This document shows positions 1 through 11,200 of a stretch of 64,000 bases of DNA, piece by piece. The notes beneath the pieces are model-generated. The model ran no database searches. It was not told the origin of the DNA and worked only from the letters and a program-made list of their open reading frames with translations. The stretch comes from Echiichthys vipera (lineage: Eukaryota; Chordata; Actinopteri; Perciformes; Trachinidae). The translations under genes and the position numbers were made by a program. The stretch spans positions 5,925,523-5,989,522 of the forward strand of contig OY829663.1 of the NCBI GenBank assembly GCA_963691815.1, given 5' to 3'. Numbering within the stretch: the first letter of the stretch is position 1; each line of letters opens with the position of its first letter.

Positions 1-1590
1 ACTTTTTTGACATACTATACTGACTTTTTTCACATACTATACTGACTTTTTTCAGTTTTTTCACATACTATACTGACTTTTTTCAGTTTTTTCACACACT
101 ATACTGACTTTTTTCAGTTTTTTCACACACTATACTGACTTTTTTCACTTTTTTGACATACTATACTGACTCTTTTCACTTTTTTGACATACTACACTGA
201 CTTTTTTCACTTTTTAGACATACTATACTGACTTTTATCACTTTTTTGACATACTATACTGACTTTTTTCACTTTTTAGACATACTACACTGACTTTTTT
301 CACTTTTTAGACATACTATACTGACTTTTATCACTTTTTTGACATACTATACTGACTTTTTTCACTTTTTTGACATACTACACTGACTTTTTTCACTTTT
401 TTGACACACTATACTGACTTTTTTCACATACTATACTATGACTTTTTTCACTTTTTTGACATACTACACTGACTTTTTTCACTTTTTTCACATACTACAC
501 TGACTTTTTTCACTTTTTTGACATACTATACTGACTTTTTCTCACTTTTTTGACATACAATACCGACTTTTTTCACTTTTTTAACATACAATACTGACTT
601 TTTTCACTTTTTTCACATACTATACTGACTTTTTTCACTTTTTTCACATACTATACTGACTTTTTTCACTTTTTTGACATACTATACTGACTTTTTTCAC
701 TTTTTTGACATACTACACTGACTTTTATCACTTTTTTCACATACCATACTGACTTTTTTCACATACTACACTGACTTTTTTTCACTTTTTAGACATACTA
801 TACTGACTTTTTTCACTTTTTTGACGTACTATACTGACTTCTTTCACTTTTTAGACATACTATACTGACTTTTTTCACTTTTTTCACATACTATACTGAC
901 TTTTTTCACTTTTTAGACATACTATACTGACTTTTTTCACTTTTTTCACATACTATACTGGCTTTATTCACTTTTTTGAGATACTATACTGACTTTATTC
1001 ACTTTTTAGACATACTATACTGACTTTTTTCACTTTTTTCACATACTATACTGACTTTTTTCACTTTTTAGACATACTATACTGACTTTTATCACTTTTT
1101 TCACATACTATACTGACTTCTTTCACTTTTTTCACATACTATACTGACTTTTATCACTTTTTAGACATGCTGTACTGACTTTTTTCACTTTTTTCACATA
1201 CTATACTGACTTTTTTCACTTTTTTGACACACTATACTGACTTTTTTCACTTTTTTGACACACTATACTGACTTTTTTCACTTTTTTGACATACTATACT
1301 GACTTTATTCACTTTTTTGACGTACTATACTGACTTTATTCACTTTTTTGACATACTATACTGACTTTTTTCACTTTTTTGACATACTATACTGACTTTT
1401 TTCACTTTTTTCACATACTATACTGACTTTTTTCACTTTTTTCACAAACTATACTGACTTTTATCACTTTTTTGACATACTATACTGACTTTTATCACTT
1501 TTTAGACATACTATACTGACTTTTTTCACTTTTTAGACATACTATACTGACTTTTATCACTTTTTAGACATACTATACTGACTTTTTTCA
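1..1590. repeat. 31-bp T-rich satellite, left block
   Basis: This is a head-to-tail tandem array. The consensus unit is about 31 bp and has two parts: a T-rich half (ACTTTTTTCACTTTTTT) and GACATACTATACTG. Units differ by point changes (GACATA, CACATA or AGACATA; TATACTG or CACTG) and by loss of one T-rich half. About 50 copies are present. The array runs off the window start and ends abruptly at 1590, where a different module begins. No gene is seen in it. Confidence 0.97.
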
Positions 1591-1723
1591 GTGAAAAACT
1601 AGGCACACAATTGTTAAAGATCAAAGGGTTCCCGACGTCTGAACGCAACGAAACTAGCACGAGTGAACTCAGCGCCCACGAAATAGGGGGGGGGGGGGTA
1701 GCCCAAGTTTCAAGTCTCTAAAC
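1591..1723 (-). repeat. Truncated copy of the telomere-associated module
   Basis: This stretch matches the second half of the ~240-bp module found four times in tmem101 intron 2. It shares the blocks GGCACACAATTGTT, GATCAAAGGGTTCCCGA and GCGCCCACGAAATA, a 13-G run (1686-1698), and the ending AGTTTCAAGTCTCTAAACTAA, which leads straight into CCCTAA repeats. The first half of the module is missing, and the truncation point abuts the 31-bp satellite. Confidence 0.9.
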
Positions 1724-2449
1724 TAACCCTAACCCCTAAACCCTAACCCCAACCCTAAACCTAACCCCAACCCTAAACCTAACCCTAACCCAACCCCAAC
1801 CCTAACCCCAACCTCAACCCTAACCCCAACCCTAAACCTAACCCTAACCCTAAACCTAACCCCAACCCTAAACCTAACCCTAACCTCAACCCTAACCCCA
1901 ACCCTAACCCCAACCTCAACCCTAACCCTAACCTCAACCCTAACCTCAACCCTAACCCCAACCCTAACCCTAACCCCAACCCTAACCCCAACCCTAACCC
2001 CAACCTCAACCCTAACCTCAACCCTAACCTCAACCCTAACCTCAACCCTAACCCCAACCCTAACCCCAACCCCAACCTCAACCCTAACCCCAACCCTAAC
2101 CCCAACCCTAACCCCAACCTCAACCCTAACCCCAACCCCAACCCCAACCCTAACCCTAACCTCAACCCTAACCCCAACCCTAACCCCAACCTCAACCCTA
2201 ACCCTAACCTCAACCCTAACCCCAACCCTAACCCCAACCCCAACCCTAACCCCAACCCTAACCCCAACCTCAACCCTGACCTCAACCCTAACCTCAACCC
2301 TAACCTCAACCCTAACCCCAACCCTAACCCTAACCCCAACCCCAACCTCAACCCTAACCCCAACCCTAACCCCAACCTCAACCCTAACCCCAACCCTAAC
2401 CTCAACCCTAACCCCAACCCCAACCCTAACCCCAACCCTAACCCCAACC
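1724..2449 (-). repeat. Degenerate telomere-like array inside the satellite
   Basis: This is an uninterrupted run of hexamers: CCCTAA alternating with CCCCAA or CCTCAA on the plus strand. The minus strand is therefore G-rich and TTAGGG-like. It is not a canonical telomere, because pure CCCTAA runs never exceed a few units. At 2449-2450 it passes without a spacer back into the 31-bp satellite. The long Leu-Gly reading frame across it is an artefact of hexamer periodicity. Confidence 0.95.
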
Positions 2450-4711
2450 GACTTTTTTCACTTTTTTGACATACTATACTGACTTTTTTCACTTTTTTGA
2501 GATACCATACTGACTTTTTTCACTTTTTAGACATACTATACTGACTTTTTTCACTTTTTAGACATGCTGTACTGACTTTTTTCCCTTTTTTGACATACTA
2601 TACTGACTTTTTTCACTTTTTTGACATACTATACTGACTTTTTTCACTTTTTTTGACTTACTATACGGACTTTTTTCACTTTTTTCACATACTACACTGA
2701 CTTTTTTCACTTTTTTCACATACTATACTGACTTTTTTCACTTTTTAGACATACTATACTGACTTTTTTCACTTTTTTGACATACCATACTGACTTTTTT
2801 CACTTTTTTGACATACTATACTGACTTTTTTCACATACTATACTGACTTTTTTCACTTTTTTGACTTATTATACTGACTTTTTTCACTTTTTTGACATAC
2901 TACACTGACTTTTTTCACTTTTTTCACATACCATACTGACTTTTTTCACTTTTTTCACATACTATACTGACTTTTTTCACTTTTTTGACATACCATACTG
3001 ACTTTTTTCACTTTTTTCACATACTATACTGACTTTTTTCACTTTTTTCACATACTATACTGACTTTTTTCACTTTTTTGACATTCTATACTGACTTTTT
3101 TCACTTTTTTCACATACTATACTGACTTTTTTCACTTTTTTCACATACTATACTGACTTTTTTCACTTTTTTGACATACTACACTGACTTTTTTCACTTT
3201 TTTCACATACTATACTGACTTTTTTCACTTTTTTCACATACTATACTGACTTCTTTCACTTTTTTCACATACTACACTGACTTTTTTCACTTTTTTCACA
3301 TACTATAATGACTTTTTCCACTTTTTTGACATACTATACTGACTTCTTTCACTTTTTTCACATACTATACTGACTTTTTTCACTTTTTTGACATACTATA
3401 CTGACTTTTTTCACTTTTTTCACATACTACACTGACTTTTTTCACTTTCTCACATACTATACTGACTTTTTTCACTTTTTTCACATACTATACTGACTTT
3501 TTCCACTTTTTTCACATACTATACTGACTTTTTCCACTTTTTTGACATACTATACTGACTCTTTTCACTTTTTTGACATACTATACTGACTTTTTTCACT
3601 TTTTTCACATACTATACTGACTTTATTCACTTTTTTGACATACCATACTGACTTTTTTCACTTTTTTCACATACTATAATGACTTTTTTCACTTTTTTCA
3701 CATACTATACTGACTTTTTCCACTTTTTTCACATACTATACTGACTTTTTCCACTTTTTTGACATACTATACTGACTCTTTTCACTTTTTTGACATACTA
3801 TACTGACTTTTTTCACTTTTTTCACATACTATACTGACTTTATTCACTTTTTTGACATACCATACTGACTTCTTTCACTTTTTTGACATACTATACTGAC
3901 TTTTTTCACTTTTTTGACATACTACACTGACTTTTTTCACTTTTTTGACTTACTATACTGACTTTTTTGACATACTATACTGACTTTTTTCACTTTTTTG
4001 ACATACTACACTGACTTTTTTCACTTTTTTGACTTACTATACTGACTTTTTTGACATACTATACTGACTTTTTTCACTTTTTTGACATACTACACTGACT
4101 TTTTTCACTTTTTTGACTTACTATACTGACTTTTTTGACATACTATACTGACTTTTTTGACTATTGACATACTATACTGACTTTTTTGACATACTATACT
4201 GACTTCTTCACTTTTTTCACATACTATACTGACTTTTTTCACTTTTTGACAAACTATACTGACTTTTTTCACTTTTTTGACATACTATACTGACTTTATT
4301 CACTTTTTTGACATACCATACTGACTTTTTTCACTTTTTTGACATACTACACTGACTTTTTTCACTTTTTTTGACATACTATACTGACTTTTCTCACTTT
4401 TTTGACATACTACACTGACTTTTTTCACTTTTTTGACATACTATACTGACTTTTTTCACCTTTTTGACATACTATACTGACTTTTTTGACTATTGACATA
4501 CTATACTGACTTTTTTGACATACTATACTGACTTTTTTCACTTTTTTGACATACTATACTGACTTCTTCACTTTTTTGACATACTATACTGACTTTTTTG
4601 ACATACTATGACTTCAGTTTTTTCAAAATACTATACTGACTTTTTTTGAGGTACTATGACTTTTTTCACTCTTTGACATACTGACTTTTTTTCAGTTTTT
4701 TTTTTAACATA
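2450..4711. repeat. 31-bp T-rich satellite, right block
   Basis: This continues the 31-bp satellite in the same orientation as 1-1590, with roughly 70 copies. Towards the right end (about 3940-4690) units become shorter and irregular, with tandem TTTTTTGACATACTATACTG units that have lost one T-rich half. The array decays into unique sequence near 4711, about 520 bp past the tmem101 stop codon. Confidence 0.96.
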
Positions 4712-5229
4712 CTTTCAATGAAATTCACATGAATGCACAAGTGAAAAGAAACACAGAAAAAGTATTACCAGATATACTGTTGCATTCCTACGGCATAAAA
4801 CATGTTTTAATTCAATTTTAAAGTTTCCCTTCTTTTGCAATACATTTCTTTATACTGTAAAACAATTTAAAACTATACTTTTTGGAGTACAAGAAATTTA
4901 CCCTGTAAATATACAGTACCAATACTAAGTGTCATATTTCAGAGCATAGCGGAGACAAAAATGTAAACATGAACTTGAATAAATTATTTAATTGCAACAA
5001 AGGAAGCTTGCGTATTTTTCTGTTTCTTGCAAAAGGAAAGATACCGACCGGTGCGTAAAGACAAACGACTCAGCATACATCCAACAGTCTCAGCGTGGAG
5101 CGTTTGAATCCTGAGCGGTCACTGAGCTACAGCGGTAGCTTTGAGTTCAAAGTCAGGCATAAAGGCCGACAGTGTCATCCTGTGCAGACACCTCGGTCTG
5201 TAAAAGTTCTCTGTGAGAATCCAAGGCGT
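4712..5229 (-). other. tmem101 3' untranslated region and flank
   Basis: This is unique AT-rich sequence between the satellite and the tmem101 stop codon. A candidate minus-strand poly(A) signal ATTAAA lies at 4992-4987, which would give a 3' UTR of about 250 bases. Short plus-strand frames here show no recognisable protein. Confidence 0.5.
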
Positions 5230-8200
5230 TCAACCGTCAGTTGCCAGGATCAGCACGGCCCCAAAGATACCCACATTGTGTCCGATCAACTTCATCTGGT
5301 TCCAGAACTCCACCTTACGCGTGTGGTGCCAGTAGCCCAGGTTGCCGTCAATGAGCAGGATCACCAAAGGCAGGGCGGTGGCCAGGATCTGCGCAGCCAG
5401 GCGAATGTACCAGCCGGAGAGGAAGGCCAGAGCCAACACCCCAAACAGCACCTCCAACAGTATTAGAGTGATCTCTCCGCCCACGATGTGGTTCAGATAG
5501 GCTTGCCGGTCCTCTTTGCTGTGCTGGAGAGAGTACACCTAGTGGGGGTTGAGCAAAGTGGTACAATGGTGATTAAAATGATACTGGCAAAGCAAAGTTG
5601 TTGATTTGTACTCTGTTGCAAGGGGAAATAAACCTGACTGTGCAGAAAGGTATTTAGTCATTAAAAAATAAAGTCCTACAGAGAGTATAGCATGTCAAAA
5701 AGGGTAAAAAAAGGTCATAGTTGAAAAAGTCATAGTATGTCATAAACAAGTCAAAATATAAAATGTCCAAAAAATGCATAAATCAGTCATAGGAGAGGCT
5801 GTCTAAAGCAGGCATGGCATCATTTTTTAGAAAAGTCAGAGGAGGGGGTCCAAAAAATAAGCCCTGGAAAAAAAGTCATAGTAATGTATGTCAAAAAAGT
5901 CAAAATATGTCCCAAAAAGGCTTAAATCATTCATAGGAGAGGCTGTCTAAAGCAGTCGTAGCATAGTTTGTTGAAAAAAGTCCAGAAAAGTCACAGTACA
6001 GTGTCCAAAAAAGAGAGAGAAATATATTTATATACCAAAAATTGCATTCAAGTCTAAAAGAATAAGCATTATTGTAAAACTGAGCAGGGTCTTACCATAC
6101 AGATGAGGTAGACTCCCAGGAAAACCTGTCCGGTCGACTGCAGAGATCTGCTGCGTGGCTTCTGCCTGTACACCTCCCCCGCCCCGCTGGCCAGAACCAG
6201 AAAGCCTCCTATGATGGCCAGTGCTCTGGAGTACATCCGTACCTGAAGCATAACAACACTCAGGCTGTAACAACCTTTGACATGTCGCTGCTACGATGTC
6301 AATCTGCGATAACACAATCTATTTTCAGACCTGTCGTGGTGGCCCAGATCCATTTTGTCCCTTGTGTGTGACAGACCTGTTTTTAATATCTCATCACTGA
6401 TCTGGGTCACTTTCATACGTGCGGCCATAACTTTTGATAGGAACTTCGTATAGACTCCATCTTGGTACCAATGGAAAGCGCATTGCCATAAATAGGGGGG
6501 TAGGCGAAGTCTCAACAAATGAGCACCTCAGGAAAAAAAACTAGGCACACAATTGTTTAAGATCAAAGGGTTCCCGATGTCCGAACGCAACGAAACCAGC
6601 ACGAGTGCACTCAGCGCCCACGAAATAGGGGGGGGGGGGGGGGGTAGCCCAAGTTTCAAGTCTCTAAACTAACCCTAACCCCTAACCCTAATCCTAACCC
6701 TAAACCTAACCCTAAACCTAACCCCAACCCTAAAACTAACCCAACCCCAACCCTAACCCCAACCTCAACCCTAACCCCAACCTCAACCCTAACCCCAACC
6801 CTAACCCCAACCTCAACCCTAACCCCAACCCTAACCCCAACCCTAACCCCAACCCTAACCTCAACCCTAACCCCAACCCTAACCCCAACCTCAACCCTAA
6901 CCCCAACCCTAACCTCAACCCTAACCCCAACCCTAACCTCAACCCTAACCTCAACCCCAACCCTAACCCCAAACCTAACCCCAAACCTAACCCCAACCCT
7001 AACCCCAACCCTAACCCCAACCTCAACCCTAACCCCAACCCTAACCTCAACCCTAACCCCAACCCTAACCCTAACCCCAACCCTAACCTCAACCCTAACC
7101 CCAACCCTAACCTCAACCCTAACCCCAACCCTAACCTCAACCCTAACCCTAACCCCAACACTAACCCCAACCCTAACCTCAACCCTAACCCTAACCCCAA
7201 CCCTAACCTCAACCCTAACCCCAACCCCAACCCTAACCCCAACCCTAACCCCAACCCTAACCTCAACCCTAACCCTAACCCCAACCCCAACCCTAACCCC
7301 AACCCTAACCTCAACCCTAACCCCAACCCTAACCTCAACCCTAACCTCAACCCTAACCCTAACCCCAAACCTAACCCCAACCCTAACCCCAACCTCAACC
7401 CTAACCCCAACCCTAACCTCAACCCTAACCCCAACCCTAACCCCAACCCTAACCTCAACCCTAACCCTAACCCCAACCCCAACCCTAACCTCAACCCTAA
7501 CCCCAACCCTAACCCCAACCTCAACCCTAACCCCAACCCTAACCTCAACCCTAACCCTAACCTCAACCCCAACCCTAACCCCAACCCTAACCCTAAACCT
7601 AACCCCAACCCTAACCCCAACCCTAACCCTAACCTCAACCCCAACCTCAACCCTAACCCCAACCCTAACCCTAACCCCAACCCTAACCCTAACCTCAACC
7701 CCAACCTCAACCCTAACCCTAACCTCAACCCTAACCCCAACCCTAACCCTAACCCTAACCCTAATCTCAAACCTTAACCCTATTTTAAATAGGCCATAAC
7801 TTTTGATAGGAACGTCGTAGAGACTCCATCTTGGTACCGATGGAAAGCTTGTGGCCATAATTAAGGGGGTAGGCGAAGTCTCAACAAATGAGCACCAAAG
7901 GGAAAAAAATTAGGCACACAATTGTTTAAGATCAAAGGGTTCCTGACGTCCGACCGCAACGAAACCAGCATGAGTGTGTTCAGCACCCACGAAATAGGGG
8001 GGGTAGCCCAAGTTTCAAGTCTCTAAACTAACCCTAACCCCAAAACCCTAACCCTAATCCCAACCCTAACCCTAACCTCAACCCTAACCCCAACCCTAAC
8101 CCCAACCCTAACTCTAACCCCAACCCTAACCTCAACCCTAACCCCAACCCTAACCCTAAACCTAACCCCAACCCTAACCCTAATCTCAAACCTTAACCCT

Positions 8201-11200
8201 ATTTTAAATAGGCCATAACTGTTGATAGGAACGTCGTAGAGACTCCATCTTGGTACCAATGGAAAGCACAGGGCCATAAATAGGGGGTAGGCGAAGTCTC
8301 AACAAATGAGCACCTAAGGAAAAAAAAATAGGCACAAAATTGTTTAAGATCAAAGGGTTCCTGACGTCCGATCGCAACGAAACCAGCATGAGTGCACTCA
8401 GCACCCACGAAATAGGGGGGGGGGGGGGTAGCCCAAGTTTCAAGTCTCTAAACTAACCCTAAACCCTAAACCCTAACCTAATCCTAAACCCCAACCCTAA
8501 ACCTAAACCCTAAACCTAAACCCAAATCCTAAACCCTAACCCTAAACCTAATCCCTAACCCTAAACCCTGACCCTAACCCTAATCCTAATCCTAAACCCT
8601 AACCCTAACCCTAACCCTAACCCTAACCCTAATCTCAAACCTTAACCCTATTTTAAATAGGCCATAACTTTTGATAGGAACGTCGTAGAGACTCCATCTT
8701 GGTACCGATGGAAAGCTTGTGGCCATAATTAGGGGGGTAGGCGAAGTCTCAACAAATGAGCACCTAAGGAAAAAAAGATTGGCACACAATTGTTTAAGAT
8801 CAAAGGGTTCCCGATGTCCGATCGCAACGAAACCAGCACGAGTGAACTCAGCGCCCACGAAATAGGGGGGGTAACCCAAGTGTCGAGTCTCTAAACTAAC
8901 CCTAACCCCGAAACCCTAACCCTAATCCGATTATGTGGAGATCTGACATCTGTCTTTACAGTCAGAACTCAGCAGGGGAGAGACAATTGTGTGTAAGACT
9001 GCAGCAGAAATATTGATAATAAATACAAAAGCAGAAGCGAAACAAGTGCTCTTTTAAAAGCATATCAAAGGAGGAGGCTGGATTCAATGCAGTTTTAAAT
9101 GTCAACGCAAAGAACCCATTCCTGATAACCCTCTAAGGGCGCACTCACACTGTCCATCCGTACGGTACCAGTACCGTGTGTAAAAATGAAACAGGTGCAT
9201 CCCTTCCTTCATTGTGGGTATTCTCTTGTAAATGAGTGATGACAGGTATTAGAAGAGTACATAAACCCCTGCTAATTCAAAATAATAACATTGATTGGGA
9301 AGCTTTTTTTTTTGGTGCTTCAGGGATGGTTTGAAAGGAATTCAAAGGTTAAACAAAGCCTGAATGGTTAAAATAAATTACTGATATTGCCTCTTTTGAA
9401 TCATTGAATAGAATAATTATCAAGAAAATTTCCATAAAGTCTGGTCTCATTTTTTTTACATTCATGTCAGTCTAATTTTAGTTCTATTAGTTACTTTTAT
9501 GTGCCCAGATTTGTCTGTAAGGATGTTGTTCCCTTGGGAACCGTAGGGTCGCTGGTTCGAGTCCCAGTGTGGACCATGAATGGCGTGTGGACTGGTGGCT
9601 GGAGAGGTGCCAGTTCATCTCCTGGGCACTGCCGAGGTGCTATTGAACAAGGCACCGAACCCCCAACTGCTCGGGGCGCCGATCCATTTGGCAGACATCT
9701 CTCCATTAATTGCATGTATATTGGTCCTGTTTGTGCATTGTGCAATTTAATTTCCCCTTGCGGGATGAACAAAGGCTTGTTTTCTTTCTTTCTATAATGT
9801 TCATGGTTCAATGGTTCATCTGTGAATGAAAACTTTGGGTCAGTGAAACCTCAGGTTGACCTTTTGAAAACCCTGATAAAGCTCACAACTATTTACAATC
9901 AGCCAAACCAGAGCATAAAGATCTACCTACAACACAATCAAATGATGTATAGTAATAACACATGCGTATTATTATCAGAGGCACATAGGTAACTGAACAT
10001 GAGCTTTGTTCCTGTAAATCACTGGGGACTCACCTTAAGCCAGTCCCCGTAGTACACCTGTTCTCCAACATATGACGCGTACGTGCTGACGGCCAGTTGG
10101 ATGGCAGCGGCCATTGCAAACCACCTCCTCTTCACCCCGAACGACATGAAGCTGGCGCAGAGCACTGCAGCCCCCATGTCCACATACAGGTACGGCACAT
10201 GGATGTCTGGCTTCCTGGAGATGACAAAATAATGAAAAGTGGTATACATCACATTCATATCATATGTGAGTAATGTATATTATTGCAGTATTTCCCGTAC
10301 CATTATATAAGGGGGCGCTTTCTACTTTAAAAAAGGACTCACAAGAAAAATATTCTGCATAACAACAACATAAGTACAACATTTCAATTCCAAACTGACC
10401 TTTCATTAGTTATAGGCATTTCTATTTCATTTACAGAATATCTGTCGAAACTGTACTTAGCACCTGGACTAGATAAATGTGTGTGATTAGATTTTCTTCC
10501 CATCACAACAGACAACCCAAAACAATTTATTAAAGTGTAAAAGAGAGATAACACAACATTTCAAGCACTTTATTGAAAATCTGAGCACTTTATTCAAACC
10601 TTGTAAACACCACATACTAATTCATGTGTTTCAAGGTTTCAATAACGTTCAATTAAGTGCTTGAAACTGCTTTAAATGTAAAATATATAGGATGACATAT
10701 ATTATATGTAATACATAGAAATGTAAAATATATAGGATGACATATATTATATGTAATAAATAGAAATGTAAAATATATAGGATGACCTATATTATATAGA
10801 ACACATAGAAATGTAAAATATATAGGATGACATATATTATATGGAACACATAGAAATGTAAAATATATAGGATGACATATATTATATGTAATAAATAGAA
10901 ATGTAAAATATATAGGATGACCTATATTATATAGAACACATAGAAATGTAAAATATATAGGATGACATATATTATATAGAACACATAGAAATGTAAAATA
11001 TATATGATGACCTATATTATATAGAACACATAGAAATGTAAAATATATAGGATGACATATATTATATAGAACACATAGAAATGTAAAATATATATGATGA
11101 CCTATATTATATAGAACACATAGAAATGTAAAATATATATGATGACCTATATTATATAGAACACATAGAAATGTAAAATGTATATGATGACCTATATTAT

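Noticed and set aside
1724..2449. True chromosome end
   Set aside because: The hexamers are degenerate and flanked on both sides by other DNA in the same contig, so this is interstitial.
1785..2492. Long Leu-Gly/Arg open frame on the minus strand
   Set aside because: It is produced by hexamer periodicity of the telomere-like array and runs into satellite; there is no codon bias, start context or homology.
6656..7858. 400-codon Val-Arg/Glu-Val frame starting MATSFPSVPRWSLYD
   Set aside because: The start lies in the repeated module, and the rest is telomere-like hexamers. The related frames in the other module copies differ by amino-acid-changing substitutions, so no coding constraint is visible.
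9501..9797. 98-codon frame in tmem101 intron 2
   Set aside because: It is a translation of a SINE; the same peptide pieces appear at the other SINE copies.
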